Position numbers and translations under genes: made by a program | Origin: Candidula unifasciata | Lineage: Eukaryota > Mollusca > Gastropoda > Stylommatophora > Geomitridae | Direction of reading: 5' to 3' | Assembly (NCBI GenBank): GCA_905116865.2 | Contig: CAJHNH020001112.1 | Location: 1,650,932-1,714,931 of the forward strand | DNA: 64,000 nucleotides | Shown: piece after piece, positions 1 to 11,018 of the stretch | Numbering within the stretch: position 1 is the stretch's first letter | Layout: every line of letters begins with the position of its first letter | Notes under the pieces: generated by a model | The model's input: only the letters and a program-made list of their open reading frames with translations | Told to the model about the DNA's origin: nothing | The model's database searches: none

Positions 1-389
1 GTACCAAAATACTTAAAAGCATACATTTTTGTTCAGTCTAGGGTCATTCATTTTAATGTTAACTTCCGAAGGATACTATACACACCCCCCGCCACCCCTT
101 TTTTTTCCCCCATTCTCCCCGCCTATAACAAACAGAGCGTTCAGAAGGTTGTTAATCACGGCTGGTCAGTCTCTGGGCACGGAAAGAAACAGCCACTGTC
201 CAGCACTAGCCAGCGTGCCTGGAAAGTTAACACCCACGTGACTACTAACCACTGCACTTGAGCCCTTGACATTCTTAATCTCAGTAGGTCACAAATAATC
301 AGTAACGATCATGTTTCAGACTGCACTGCCCAGGGTAGATTAGAGGTGGGTGGGACAGTTCATTTGTCCTTATACCAGGGTCTGGGAGT
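1..389. other. No gene seen
   Basis: Low-complexity C- and T-rich stretches (about 90-120). I see no recognisable coding or repeat family. Confidence 0.4.
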
Positions 390-640
390 CTCTGTGGCGG
401 AGTGGTCAAGCCGTTTGCCCCGCATTCTGAAGCTTCACGGATGCATTGTTCGGTTCACGAGTGCAATTTTCACGGAGATCCATGTGGATTGTCGCCGGAT
501 CTAGGGATTTCGTGCTGTGTCGGCGTTATCGGCAGGCGGTAATCGTTAGTCAGTACTGAGCAATATGAGACAAAACCTGGCGCAATGAAGTCCATTTTTT
601 AACTTAATTTCAGGGTTCGATTTCTGATGCTGACGGTGTA
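390..640 (+). repeat. tRNA-derived SINE-like segment
   Basis: The segment opens with GTGGCGGAGTGGTCAAGCCG, which resembles a pol III A box of a Leu/Ser-type tRNA. A degenerate B-box-like GGTTCACGAGT follows near 452. The body does not fold as an intact tRNA by eye, so a SINE head or tRNA pseudogene is more likely than a functional tRNA. The right limit is uncertain. Confidence 0.4.
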
Positions 641-836
641 GGAAGAAAAAAGTGTGTACTTATAGTTTTCAGACAGTTGTACCAGAATTGCACGGTAGAA
701 GTGATTGGTGAAAGATCATGTATTATTCCTAAAGGCAGCACAATTAACCTAAACTGCATCCAACATTTACTGCGATGACGGCACTTATAGAAAAGAGGAA
801 AAGAGTTTGACCTTCACTGAAGTAACCGGAAGAAGA

Positions 837-1040
837 CAAGGAGAAGGAGGAGGAGGAGGAGGAGGAGGAGAAGAAGAAAAAGAAGAAGAAGAAGAAGAAG
901 AAGAAGAAGAAGAAGAAGAAGAAGAAGAAGAAGAAGAAGAAGAAGAAGAAGAAGAAGAAGAAGAAGAAGAACAAGAAGAAGAAGAAGAAGAACAAGAACA
1001 AGAAGAAGAAGAACAAGAACAAGAAGAAAAGAAGAAGAAG
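837..1040. repeat. (GAA/GAG)n microsatellite
   Basis: Nearly pure purine trinucleotide tract: GGA units to about 870, then GAA with a few CAA interruptions. All long open frames across it (poly-Glu, poly-Ser, poly-Leu) are artefacts of the repeat. Confidence 0.95.
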
Positions 1041-1159
1041 ACACGTTGTTTCATAAGATAAGTTGTTTCATACAATGCTTCGTTCAAGTTATTTAGATCT
1101 CAAAGTTTGAGAATCATTTTAGCACACGTACCCAGACTGGATTACATGTTACTTTGTGC

Positions 1160-1325
1160 CTCAGTATAACAGTGCTAGTAGACTATACACGGAACCGAAA
1201 GTCATGGGTTCGAGTCTTGGCCTCTCTAAAAAACGATCCAACTTCCAGGTCCACCCAGCCGAAATGAGTACAGGCAAATGCCTGGAAAGTAAAGGTCGCG
1301 ATTATTCTATAAAATATAAGTCTAA
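1160..1325 (+). repeat. SINE family A, truncated copy
   Basis: Carries the B-box-like GGGTTCGAGTC and the family core (CCTGGAAAGTAAAGG, CTATAAAATATAAGTCTA) shared with copies near 3830, 50620 and 52580. The copy stops where the LINE fragment at about 1326 begins. Confidence 0.65.
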
Positions 1326-1910
1326 CCTGTAATGGTTACCAACAATGGTGACACAATGAAAGAAATTAAACGGCGACTATCAATTGCTCTTCAAAGACTA
1401 AAACAACTGAATAAATTATGGAATTGTACAGATAGAATTACAAAGGTCAGATTTTTAAGAGCATGCATCTTTCCCATTGCAACATACGCCTGTGAGACCT
1501 GGACACTTACTAAACAAGCGGAACAGCGCATAAATGCATTTGAATATAAATGTTACAGACAGGTTCTAAGAATATCTTGGGTAAAGAAAAGAACAAATGC
1601 ATCCATACTTCAAGAGCTGAATATTGAAGAGGGTTGGCTAGTAAAGACAATAAAACAAAGAAAATTGAAATATTTTGGTCACTTGAAACGTCATGGAAGT
1701 CTAGAGAGAACAATAATGGAGGGGTATATGCCTGGGAAGAGAGGAAGAGGAAGGCCAAGGAGAAGATGGGTGCAGGATGTGGCAGATGATCTCCAGATGG
1801 GTGTATCAGACGCAGGACATCTTGCTCAGGATAGGAAGGTTTTCCGGAGGGTTGTTATGGCAGCGAGGTTCCGCGAGGGACATGCTACTGAATGAACCTG
1901 TAATGACAAT
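1326..1910 (+). pseudogene. LINE reverse transcriptase, C-terminal fragment
   Basis: An open frame of 187 codons encodes the end of a non-LTR reverse transcriptase: a CETWTLTKQAEQRINAFEYK segment, then KYFGHLKRHGS, then a basic RGRGRPRRRW stretch typical of the region after the RT thumb. It closely matches the minus-strand fragment at 48348-49110, sharing the same last codons, and it ends beside a TGAATGAA-type tail. The frame is open but starts in mid-protein, so this is a 5'-truncated insertion. The clade (RTE-like?) is not fixed from this piece. Confidence 0.8.
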
Positions 1911-2129
1911 AGGCCTGAAGGTGTGGGAAATGGTTCTTTACTTTACTGATATGGCTTTACGGTTGAACGACCTTCTAGGTTTTGTACTGGTTTGATTCTC
2001 ATTCTTGAGATGTTAATCCCGTGGACTGCAATCATGGAAAAAAGGGAGGGAGGGGGACACTTATAACAATCATTTCTTTGCACCCGGAAGGCTAAGCCGG
2101 TCAACAAACGCCCGCAGAGCATGTTGGCT

Positions 2130-2225
2130 TGTTGGGGGAAAGATGCAAATATCGCAGCCATGCCGTAATCAAACACAACGCAATTACATCTTCGGATGAA
2201 CGCAGAAGAAGAAGAAGAATGTCGG
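2130..2225 (+). repeat. Repeat family D 3' end with GAA tail
   Basis: The stretch from GGAAAGATGCAAATATCGCAG to the GAAGAAGAA run recurs inverted near 14625-14690 and in diverged form near 60192-60290. Each copy ends in a GAA-rich tail, as expected of a retroposon 3' end. Confidence 0.5.
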
Positions 2226-2485
2226 TGCAAAAAGATTGTATACAGTGGGTTAACCATTCCTTCGCTGAAGAGGCTTCAAACTGGGCACTCGACTACATAC
2301 GTGACCGAGAAAGCAATTGTCATTGAAGGTCAAATGTGTCACCACTTCTCATGGAGCGCCTGGCAACCTGTCGCCTATCACGAGGCAAATGGCTTCTCAC
2401 GTGAATCTGTGTTGTTTAATGACAATTGTTTTATCAGTACAGCATTATCTATATAACTCTTGCAGATACATATTAATTCATTAAA

Positions 2486-2600
<115 letters not shown>

Positions 2601-2804
2601 TACATATATAAAATAGCACGAATCTCTTCTTCTTGACATGTTCCCCCCGCCCCCTTTTTCAAAACATGTGCTCACTTGTAAATTTTAGTGACCTTTCTGT
2701 GCTGACCCCCAAAACAAAAATAATAAAATATGACTAATATAGAAAACTCATTAACTGGTGTCTGTGCAGAATAGAGGGAATTAAATGGTATGATAGAATA
2801 ACAA

Positions 2805-3110
2805 ATGTATAACTTTGGGACAGAACTAAACAGACTCCAAGAGGTGAGGAAAAGACGCTGGCGTTGGGTAGGACACACACTGAGAAAGCAGGAGAACAAG
2901 AAAACTAGAATGACTTTGCATTGGAACCCACAGGGGAGTAGGAATAAAGGAAGGTGGCCAAAAAAACACATGGAGAAGAGAGCTGGAGAATGAAGTTAGA
3001 AAGATGGGGAGAGCTCCATGCAATGGCGAAGGATAGAACGACTTGGCGTGAGTTGGTTGAGGGCCTATGCTCCATTGGGGGGGGGGGGGATAGAAAGGCA
3101 GAAGAAGAAG
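2805..3110 (+). pseudogene. LINE reverse transcriptase 3' end
   Basis: The reading frame shows RRWRWVGHTLRKQENKK and later KGRWPKKHMEKRAG. This is the basic tail found after the RT domain of many non-LTR retrotransposons. The frame breaks after 2993, but similarity continues into a GAAGAAG tail near 3100. It is a 5'-truncated copy of a different family from the one at 1326. Confidence 0.6.
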
Positions 3111-3129
3111 TAGAAGAATATAGAGAATA

Positions 3130-3275
3130 AGAAAAAAAATGGTTGACCAGCTGCTTGTCAGTGACGATTATATAAAGGTAGACCCAGCTTAAAATGGGTA
3201 CCATGTAATGTCCTGGGAAGTAAAGTCGACAGGTGTGGTACTTCCCACATCACCCATCGTCGTGTTTCGATCGAT
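3130..3275 (+). repeat. SINE family A fragment
   Basis: Contains the family core (GACCCAGC, GGGTACCATG, TCCTGGGAAGTAAAG, ACATCACCCA) and lacks the tRNA-like head. Confidence 0.55.
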
Positions 3276-3294
3276 ACGTACACATTTGACACTC

Positions 3295-3540
3295 GTATCA
3301 TAGGTCAGATGTGATACTGGCCTAAAAGGACCCTTTCTCCACGCCTTTATGCGCATGCTCATACAGGGCTAGGCTTATATACATACATACAAACATACAT
3401 GCATACATACACGCCTTTATGCGCATGCTCATACAGGGCTAGGCTTATAATATTTTATATTGCAATGGACATTTGGTGGGTGATGTGGTCAACATATCGC
3501 CAGTCGCCTTTACCTCCCTAAAGAGAGGAAGTATGAAATG
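3295..3540 (-). repeat. SINE family A, antisense, with a 70-bp internal duplication
   Basis: The antisense core includes GATGTGGTCAAC and CGCCTTTACCTCCC. The block ACGCCTTTATGCGCATGCTC ... GGGCTAGGCTTATA occurs twice, at 3341 and 3411, with a CATA-type microsatellite between the copies. Confidence 0.65.
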
Positions 3541-3569
3541 AGGTTATAAGAAAAAAGATCGGCTTAGAA

Positions 3570-3740
3570 CTAATCTCAGTTACATACAAATACATCAAAT
3601 CAAATGGTCTGCACGCTTAGATAGACCGCCTTGTGACGCCATACCATACCAGGCGTACAACAAAAGAGGAGAAGGACGATCAGCAGGAGGTACACCAAAA
3701 ACAAGATGGGAAGATCAAAAAAAAAAATAAAATAAACTCT
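3570..3740 (+). pseudogene. Possible LINE RT tail fragment
   Basis: Broken frames resemble the basic, Arg/Lys-rich RT tail (GGAGAAGGACGATCAGCAGG region) and the segment ends in an A-rich run at 3717-3735. No intact frame is present. A weak call based on pattern only. Confidence 0.3.
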
Positions 3741-3824
3741 ATAAAATAAGAACCCTCTACAACAGCACCTAGGCGCCTTTGACCGAGGCGGTCATAGGAG
3801 CAATGAGCAGAGAGAGCCTTATAT

Positions 3825-4085
3825 CTCCCTCGGGTGTAGCTACTTGACGCTCGACTGCAGATCGGAAGGACATGGGTTCGGGTCCTGATTTTTTTTATTA
3901 CCTATAAGGTCGATCCAGCTTTGGGTGGGTACCAGGTGCAGCCTTAGGAAGTAAAGACGGCCGATGTAACGCTGACTACGTCCCCACTGAGCGCCGTTTG
4001 GTCTATAAAAAATTGGTCTAGTCCTGTACGCCCAATACGCCTTAAGGCATGTACAAGGGCCCTTTACTTACCTACCTACTTATCT
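3825..4085 (+). repeat. SINE family A copy
   Basis: tRNA-like head with a CATGGGTTCGGGTCCTG B box, then the family core (GTCGATCCAGCT, GGGTACCAGGTGCAG, GGAAGTAAAG) and a terminal CTATAAA...GGTCTAG block with a TTACCTACCTACT-type tail. Confidence 0.75.
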
Positions 4086-4850
4086 ATCTCCCTCGGCACC
4101 TACGAATTAAGAAGTTTAAGGTTCTGGAAAAAACCATCTAACATTTTTAACTTCATCGTGTATTATGTAATTCCAAGAAGTTTATCAATTCAACACCCTC
4201 CTCATCTTCTGCCATGCCGATAAGCGTAGGCTGTCATATCGACATCTATGATGATCACCAGAATCAGTGATCAGGCCAGCGTTCATGTAATGCCCCATCT
4301 ATATGATGAAATCATCCAGTTATTTTTTTTCAGTTGTCTTCCACTTGCTCTTTAACTTCGAGTCTTTCCAACCGTCATTAATTTCTCGTGTCTACCCCTT
4401 CTCATAATATATGTGAAAAACACCACCCGTCTTCGTCTAATTTCTCTAATTACGAGAATAGTTTCGTCTGTTCCTAAAATGACTGCCTTGTTTTTAAAAT
4501 TCTTCTATTCCATTATATCAGTGCTTCCGTAACTTGTTTGGCGCACCGCTTCCTTTTTTTTCAGTGAAAAAAATCGCCAAGTGCTCCTTTTCCGCGAAAC
4601 ATCATCATCATCATCGTCATCACTACCACCAACTTCATATTCCTTGCGTATAAACATTCGCTACCCTAAATTATCAACACAATCAATGATCATATGATGC
4701 TCTTGTCAAACCCTATGCTTGTGACCTGCCATCAAGGTATTTATCTCGTTACATTTCCCTGTCCTCTTTATATAAATGATGCTAGTTTTCCCAAGTTCTT
4801 TAGTTTGTTCCTTATCGTGAAATATACCTTCTATAACCAAACAAAAAGAA
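4086..4850. other. No gene seen
   Basis: AT-rich sequence with stops in all frames. A short (ATC)n run lies at about 4600-4625. Some minus-strand stretches vaguely recall LINE RT tails, but no motif is clear. Confidence 0.4.
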
Positions 4851-4929
4851 TTATACAATGAGGATTTTTTTTAAGGGGGGTTGGGGGCAAGGGGGGGGGG
4901 GTGTATCATCTTTTTTTCCCCTCGCTTTA

Positions 4930-5485
4930 CAAATATGCCATGCCCTGGTGTGTAATTCTCTCAGTTTCACCTTTATTGGATTCCTGGTTACTGTGGCTTG
5001 GAAGGCAATGAAATAGCGGACAGACTGGCCAGAAGCAGCAGTGACATGGTACAACCAAATATGGACTTAACCCACCAAGAGACGAAAACATTAATACAAG
5101 CTAGTATCCAAGAAAAGTGGCTGGGTACACACACCAGATTCTCTCCCCAAGACTCGTTTCATCGCCTCTCTAGAGAGGGACAGCGTATTATATTCAGACC
5201 AAGGACTTGGCACAACACACGTCCTCAACATATGTTCAAATTTTCGGTGTAGGAAACACTGAGACGTGTCCCTGCAGCTTGGAACCCGAAAATTCTGAGC
5301 ATGTGCTTCAACACTGTCAACTGTATGCTGACAACAGAGACGCAATCTGGCCTGTTCCAACCACAATGAAGACAAAGCTGTATGGTACACGAGAAGATAT
5401 GGACTGCACGATAGCTTTCATAAAGGCTACCGGCCTCCTGATATTCGTTTTCTGACAGAAGGATCGAAGAAGAAGACGTTTTAAG
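4930..5485 (+). pseudogene. LINE 3' end: RNase H and C-terminal domain, frameshifted
   Basis: The frame at 4998 has GLEGNEIADRLARSSSD, the C-terminal block of an RNase H domain (conserved G-N-x-x-A-D-x-L-A). After a frameshift near 5215 the protein continues with ETCPCSLEPENSEHVLQHC, a Cys/His segment. It then ends with IWPVPTTMKTKLYGTRED and a terminal GGATCGAAGAAGAAG tail. RNase H in this position is typical of the I-group non-LTR elements. The piece is 5'-truncated and frameshifted. Its last 130 bp recur inverted at about 9200-9335. Confidence 0.8.
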
Positions 5486-5587
5486 GGTGTCTTTGGCGTT
5501 TTCAAGCTCTGAGACACTTGAGGCTACATGAGGTTTTCTGTAGTAGCCTAGGCGAGCTTCAACTTTCAATTTCTAGGTATCCATCAT

Positions 5588-5935
5588 CATCATCAGGTGC
5601 TTTGCCGACTGGCGTGATCGATCTTGCATCTTCATAATCTGCGATCTCCTGCAGCATGTATAAGTTCGTGTGCCAACACACCTCCATGCCATGCAACAAG
5701 ACTGTCAAGCATCTTCTCTCGTTGTCTTCCTCTATCCCTCCTTCCACAGATCTTTCCAGTGGTCACAACATGTTCTATTTTCCCTCTTCTCATAACATGG
5801 CCGAAAAATGATGACTGTCTCCTTCTGACGTCTGTGATAAGTTGTCTTCGGGTTCCCGCCTCTTTTAAACCTTCTTGTTTGCTCCTTTTGGCTATCAAAG
5901 GTATTCTAAGCATTCTTCTGTAAAACCACATCTCT
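5588..5935 (-). pseudogene. LINE RT 3' end with (GAT)n tail
   Basis: The minus-strand frame runs from MWFYRRMLRIPLIAKRS through SSFFGHVMRRGKIEHVVTTG to a basic RRDRGRQREKM segment. This is the standard RT-tail pattern. It closes at a short ATG/GAT repeat (ATCATCATCATC on the + strand at 5583). The + strand element at 55430-55770 has the same protein ending and a longer GAT tail, so both belong to one RTE-like family with a microsatellite-type 3' end. Confidence 0.75.
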
Positions 5936-6640
5936 GAGGCATCTAGAAATTGTTTGGCCTGCCTACCGATTATGTATCCATAGAAGAGTTAAATTAACTC
6001 TTGCACTAGTTCTGTTCTTGTAGACAGCATTCTGATGTGATTTTATAGTTAATTATGTCCTGTTTAGAGCATGAGATGTTTTGTGGGAACTGGTTTTACT
6101 TATGGGAATATGATAACTGTTTGCTGGAGTGGTGGGATGTTGATCAATTCATATATTATTGCTGCCCCTGCTCTGACGTTGGTGCAAGCTTCCCAGGCAG
6201 AATCTGAGTGTTTCTGTGTTGCAAGTCAGTGTGTGTAACGTAGATTCGCCCACCTCCCTTTTGTGGCTTCTCTACCAAAACCGTCTATAAACATTCATGT
6301 TCAAATACTCGAAGAATACTAATTTATGAGTATATGAAGTGAAACTGTACTGGATAAGAATGGAAAGTTAATCAATATTTCTCTTGCGAGAGCCATATAT
6401 TTTATTGTGTCCGTTTTTATATATGCATGTTGTTATTGTTTATATTGCAAGGACATTTTTACATTTCCTTCATAGTATTTTTTTTTTAACCTTCTTCAAA
6501 TCTGTAGTTCAGCAAATGTTGTGGAAGCTTCCGAAGCTTTTTAAACTATAGGATTTATATTGTCTACGGGAATGGCTTCTGATTTATCTGTGTGTTATTC
6601 GTAAGCTCATATTTTGAACTTCGTACAGGCTTCACAAGTT
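5936..6640. other. No gene seen
   Basis: Unremarkable AT-rich sequence without recognisable coding or repeat structure. Confidence 0.4.
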
Positions 6641-6654
6641 CGTTTTCGCTGATT

Positions 6655-6770
6655 TAGCACCGACGAGATTGAGGAGAATTCCATAAAAGACCTACCTGAT
6701 CTTGCGGCTGGAGATAGGGATGGGGCGCTTACGGGAGTGTCTCGAGTGCTATGATGTCGATTCTTAATTC
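6655..6770 (+). pseudogene. LINE 3'-terminal scrap
   Basis: A short stretch (GGGGCGCTTACGGGAGTGTC ... TGCTATGATGTCG) resembles the terminal part of the LINE fragment at 23340-23530. It is too short to place further. Confidence 0.3.
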
Positions 6771-6952
6771 AATATTCTCGAATAGAAGGGTGGGTTTGGA
6801 AAGGGGGGGGGGGGGAATCCTACCCTTCCGCCGGATTACTAGGGAGAACATGGTCCAGTGAGTGAAGGTGAGTTACCCTCACCTCAAACACACCCCTTCT
6901 CCCTATTCCTCCCCCCCCCCTCGTCAATCCGAAAAATTATTCCTTTAGTATA

Positions 6953-7060
<108 letters not shown>

Positions 7061-7189
7061 ATTCAGAACGTCATCAATGACCTTGGCGATGTCATGCTGG
7101 TCTCTTTTAGCTTTGATGTCATTATTCCTACATATTTCACACAATCTACATTGAATAAGATTATGAAGTACCATAATCGCGCTTGTATT

Positions 7190-7619
7190 TTTTTTTTTTT
7201 TTTAAATGCAAGTCTCTTTATTGATTTCTAATATAAATGTATTTTGACATATTTAAGTTATTAGAAAAGTGTACAATCCCAGGCAATCCACATTTCAAAG
7301 CTGTATGTACAGATGAGTCCTCATAAGTCTTGTATCGACACGAATGCTTCACGATTCATTATCATCTGTCGCTGAACTGAGGAAAGGTAGCTGAAATGTT
7401 TTTACAGTTGTGGGGTCGGCACTAGTGGCGAGAGCAATCTTTTCACCCTGGAATTTGTTTTCCCACTCAGGGTCCCTTCTGGCAGCAGCTGTACTTAACA
7501 ACTTCCAGACACCATAGCCTAACAAGTTCCAGCCGATTAACAACACAGCATATCCCCGCAAACGATGAGCAGTTGTTAATTTGTTTGGATCAGCACATCT
7601 TTATTTCTTCATGGTTTTT
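7190..7619 (-). pseudogene. Processed retrocopy of a small membrane-protein mRNA
   Basis: Read on the - strand this is an intronless mRNA copy: a start codon (7612-7610), a coding segment to a TGA at 7351-7349, a 3' UTR, an AATAAA signal (TTTATT at 7217-7222 on +) and a poly(A) tract at the 7190-7203 end. The copy is flanked by 16-bp direct repeats TAATCGCGCTTGTATT at 7174-7189 and 7620-7635, the mark of LINE-mediated retroposition. The predicted protein is about 87 residues with one hydrophobic segment (VLLIGWNLLGYGVWKLL) and a hydrophilic tail. Codon 4 is TAA, so the frame is disabled unless translation starts later. I do not recognise the family. A mitochondrial or other single-span membrane protein would fit. 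Confidence 0.8.
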
Positions 7620-7639
7620 TAATCGCGCTTGTATTAGTA

Positions 7640-7870
7640 AACACCAAGGGACTGCAATCATGTATAGTTTCTTAAAAAACTCATAACCAAATTACGTCCC
7701 CTTGTAACTTTACAAATTGTTTAACCAGTCGGCACTTGGAACTTGAGACTTGGATAAAGAAAACAAAAATTTCAAACTGAGTCCTCTTTCAGCAGTCCGT
7801 AAGCCTGCTTTATCGAGGACGGTTTCGTTGCTGTCTGATTTTCGTTTGTTTCTTTTCGGCGATTTTTTTT
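7640..7870. other. No gene seen
   Basis: Sequence between the retrocopy and the ORF1 end. No motif recognised. Confidence 0.35.
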
Positions 7871-7874
7871 CGTC

Positions 7875-8623
7875 TCAGTTTTGATCTATTTGCACTCATC
7901 ATTTCAGCGACATAGGCTTGGCGGGCGGTTTCCAGTTTTTAGGAATGGAACTGGCAGCCCTGAAAAGGACTGCCATAATTGCCTGAGGCGGTCTGGAACG
8001 GGAAGGGTGTGATTTTCTGTGGGTCTGGCTTCTGCTGTCAGGTCTTGCGGTGACCGAGCGTCATCCGTTTAGCAGGCTGGCTTTTCCGGAAAGATGGTGG
8101 CGCGGATTTTGGGCTTCTGCTTCGTTTAATAGCGTCGGCGTCCTCCTTGTTTGTTTCTCTTGTTGTGATTTGGCTGTTGTGGTTTGTTCCACTGCTTGAA
8201 CTCCTCTTGTTCGTAATGGGCATACTGGTCGGCTAGAAATTGCTCTTTGTCGAAATAGTATTGAGCGGGTTCCTTGGGCGGGTCACTGTTAGCAGTCAGA
8301 TTCTCCTGCTCTACTAGAGTGTCTTCGTCATCGGATGCGATTTCGTCAGCTGACTGTTCTGCGTCTCCGTTGACTGAATTCTCTTCTGAGTTATTGGCTT
8401 CTTGTTCGGTTTCATCGTCTTCTGGTTTTTGCGGTTCTTTTGCTGCAGTCACAATTTTATCAATTCTGTCTGCATCAATTGTCAGTTTCTGCTGGATTTC
8501 GATGAATTCTTTAATTATGCCTCGAGCTTCGATCGGATCGTCTTGGACATTGTCGAGTTTTTCAATTTGGGCTATTTTCTGCTCATCCACAGCTATCACC
8601 TTTTGGAGTTCAAGTACAGCAGT
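7875..8623 (-). pseudogene. LINE ORF1 (gag-like), C-terminal part
   Basis: The frame continues the coiled-coil ORF1 whose N-terminal part lies at 12748-13317. The parts are separated by an insertion between two copies of CAAGTACAGCAGT. This part holds the end of the coiled coil (AVLELQKVIAVDEQKIAQIE), a long acidic Asp/Glu/Ser region, a Tyr/Gln-rich stretch and a basic end (HNKRNKQGGRRRY). The whole protein is probably an RNA-binding, self-associating ORF1 product. The related copy at 27430-29200 preserves the same order without the insertion. The last part after about 8126 is out of frame. Confidence 0.75.
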
Positions 8624-8649
8624 CTTCTTCTTCTTCTTCGATCCTTCTG

Positions 8650-9190
8650 TCAGAAAACTTATATCAGGAGGCCGGTAGCCTTTGTTGTTGTTTGTTTGGC
8701 CTGGTCCCTTCTTGTTAGATGGTTTAATGCTGTCATTAGGATCAGGGCCAGACATATGTCTATAAACCTCTCTTCCAGTGTCTCCCATGGCCCATCTGTT
8801 CAACCAAGTCTCTTTGTTTATAGCTCTTATCAGTGTTTTTGCTGTCTGGAGGGTTGTCGCTGTAGGTGGTTGTTCTTGTGTTGCTCCTTTCTTTGCCAAT
8901 CTGTCAGCTCTGTCATTACCTGGTGTGCCGGAGTGACCTGGAATCCACTGCATCACTATTCTGATGTTGTATGAGGTAATAAGCTGATCGGCATCCAGGA
9001 TTATCTTGGCTATGTCAGTTCTGCAGCGTTCATTGCCCTCCAGAGCTTGAAGGGCAGACATTGAATCTGTGAAGATGACAATATTTTGGACCTTTGAGGG
9101 GTAAACATCCATTACAGTCTTTAGGTGGTATACTGCTGTTTCCAGTGCAATTATTTCAGCTTCATAGTTTGAACAGAATTCCCCGCATGC
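8650..9190 (-). pseudogene. LINE RNase H domain and 3' end
   Basis: The frame shows the RNase H core: VIFTDSMSALQALEGN (second catalytic Asp) and WIPGHSGTPGNDRADRLAKK (the conserved His and final Asp). It runs on to NKETWLNRWAMGDTGREVY, then directly to a tail YRPPDISFLTEGSKKKK. The Cys/His segment seen at 5260 is absent, so this copy has lost or never had it. The single 328-codon frame that joins this RNase H to ORF1 acidic sequence is a by-product of the insertion and not a natural fusion gene. Confidence 0.8.
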
Positions 9191-9199
9191 ATCAAAAAT

Positions 9200-9335
9200 C
9201 GGTAGCCTTTATGAAAGCTATCGTGCAATCCATATCCTCTCGTGTACCATACAGTTTTGTCTTCATTGTGGTTGGAACAGGCCAGATTGCGTCTCTGTTG
9301 TCAGCATACAGTGATGCTGTCCAAGGGACAGGACG
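9200..9335 (-). pseudogene. Extra LINE 3'-end scrap
   Basis: Antisense to 5310-5440, sharing the segment that encodes IWPVPTTMKTKLYGTRED. It ends abruptly at both sides and lies between the inverted halves of the LINE. Confidence 0.6.
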
Positions 9336-9339
9336 TGTT

Positions 9340-10089
9340 TTTCTCGCTCTCATCATTTTAGATTTTTAAAGCCCTGTTGCATTGGATATCTGAGGATAAT
9401 TTTTATATCACTGTGACCGTTGTTCCGTCGGGCTTACTGTGAAATAGTTTTTGTATGACTTTGTAGATCAATATTCGTTAAAAATGGAATATAGTGTATT
9501 ATAATAGGTTTTCTGCAACGGAAGCCTCTGTTGCCAACGGGGCTCAAACAGGCCCGATTGTGTTTCACCTGGCCCCCATGGATTTATGGCATTTTAGACA
9601 GTAATTGTCCTGTGGGCGTACACACGGTGGCATACAACCGGACTGGTGAAGCGCTGCCACGCCAACACAGGATACCGTTAAAAATTTAATTAGGTATTTT
9701 CCCCGGGTAGTTGGGACTCGATAGCTGGGGACAGCGGCCCACCTATGAGAAGGATACTCTGAAACTAAACTACCACTGCCCGGTGGTCAGGCCTTGGTTG
9801 GTTACGGGCTAAGGAAGCACATCCTAAAAGAAAAGCACGTTGAAGACGGAGACGCCAGGTCGAAAGGCACAGATAGTGTGGGAGAATATTTTCCCACAAA
9901 CATGACGTCACGCATACCTTCTTGAATGTCAGAAAACCCTAGCAGGAATGAAGACTGTGGTGTTTAATCTTTAACACTTCAGTGAAACCATATCACGGTG
10001 AGCCCTACCTTAAAAGTAGCAACTGTACAACGTCACCACTCGCAAAGCTAGAAAAACAGCCTAGATTATAAATCTATCAGAGGGACAAG
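9340..10089 (+). other. LINE 5' or inter-ORF region, noncoding
   Basis: No long frame. Probably the untranslated or decayed ORF1 region upstream of the endonuclease reading frame. Conserved blocks such as CACTGCCCGGTGGTCAGGCC suggest a family consensus that I cannot name. Confidence 0.4.
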
Positions 10090-11018
10090 ATGGACGAAGA
10101 AGACGTGTGCGCTCTGAGGATTCTACAATGGAATGCAGAGGGAGTCCGCAACAAAAAAGCTGCACTCACAAAACAACTTACGGAAGGAAACATTGATATT
10201 GCCTGTATACAGGAGACACACCTCTCAGAAAAGCACAGATTCTGTATTAGAAGCTTTCAGTGCTTCAGACAGGACAGATAAAATGGTCCCAAGGGAGGAG
10301 TCCTCATCCTAGTAAAAACAGCATCCCAGCAGCTAGTCTTACAGTGGACACAAAACAGGAGTCTGAGATCATGGGTGTGAGGCTTAACATTGCAGGCAAG
10401 GAAATTATATTATACAATTGTTACTGCCCGCCAAGCAAAGAACTCTCATTATACAACATGAGAATCCCAGATGACAACTGTATCGTTCTAGGAGATTTTA
10501 ACAGCTGCTCTCCAAGCTGGGGATATACACAGCTCAACGAGAGAGGAGAAGAAGTGGAGGACTGGCAGACACATGCCAGACTCCAGCTAATCAACAAACC
10601 AGATGACTCCCCATCTTTTTTCTCCAGGAGATGGCTTTCAACCAGCCGCCCAGACTTAACATTTGTCACGTCAGACTTGGCAAGCAACATACACAAAACG
10701 GTGCTCAGCCAACTAGCAGGTAGTGACCACCGACCGATCCTGATTTCTGCTCTAAATATGAGAGGCCTTCATTCGATGCCGCCCCCTCGTTGGAATTACA
10801 AGAAAGCTGACTGGAACAGTTTTGCTAACCTTGCTGATGTATACTCGATAAATGTAAACGGTAAATCAAGTCAGGTTGCTAAATCAGTAAAAGAGTTCAC
10901 AGAAGCTATATTAAAAGCAGCCAAAGAAACCATACCTCGGGGTTCAAGGAAAGATTACATCCCATTTTGGTCCCAACAAATTCAAGACCTCCACCAAACT
11001 CTCAGAAGCAAGAGATAG
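10090..11018 (+). pseudogene. LINE ORF2 N-terminus: APE-type endonuclease, frameshifted
   Basis: The start (MDEEDVCALRILQWNAEGVR) has the N-x-x-G-x-R and later CIQETHLS (catalytic Glu) of the exonuclease-endonuclease-phosphatase fold. After a frameshift at about 10280 the protein continues through VLGDFNSCSPSWG (D-x-N motif) and AGSDHRPILIS (terminal S-D-H). All hallmark residues of a target-nicking endonuclease are visible. The frameshift and a later stop inactivate the copy. Confidence 0.85.

Noticed and set aside
390..470. Functional tRNA gene
   Set aside because: A and B boxes are present but no convincing cloverleaf or acceptor stem; a SINE head is more likely. The same applies to heads near 21293, 26225, 49670 and 50255.
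8126..9112. A 328-residue fusion of RNase H with an acidic protein as a novel gene
   Set aside because: The joint is the edge of a LINE insertion inside ORF1, marked by direct repeats.
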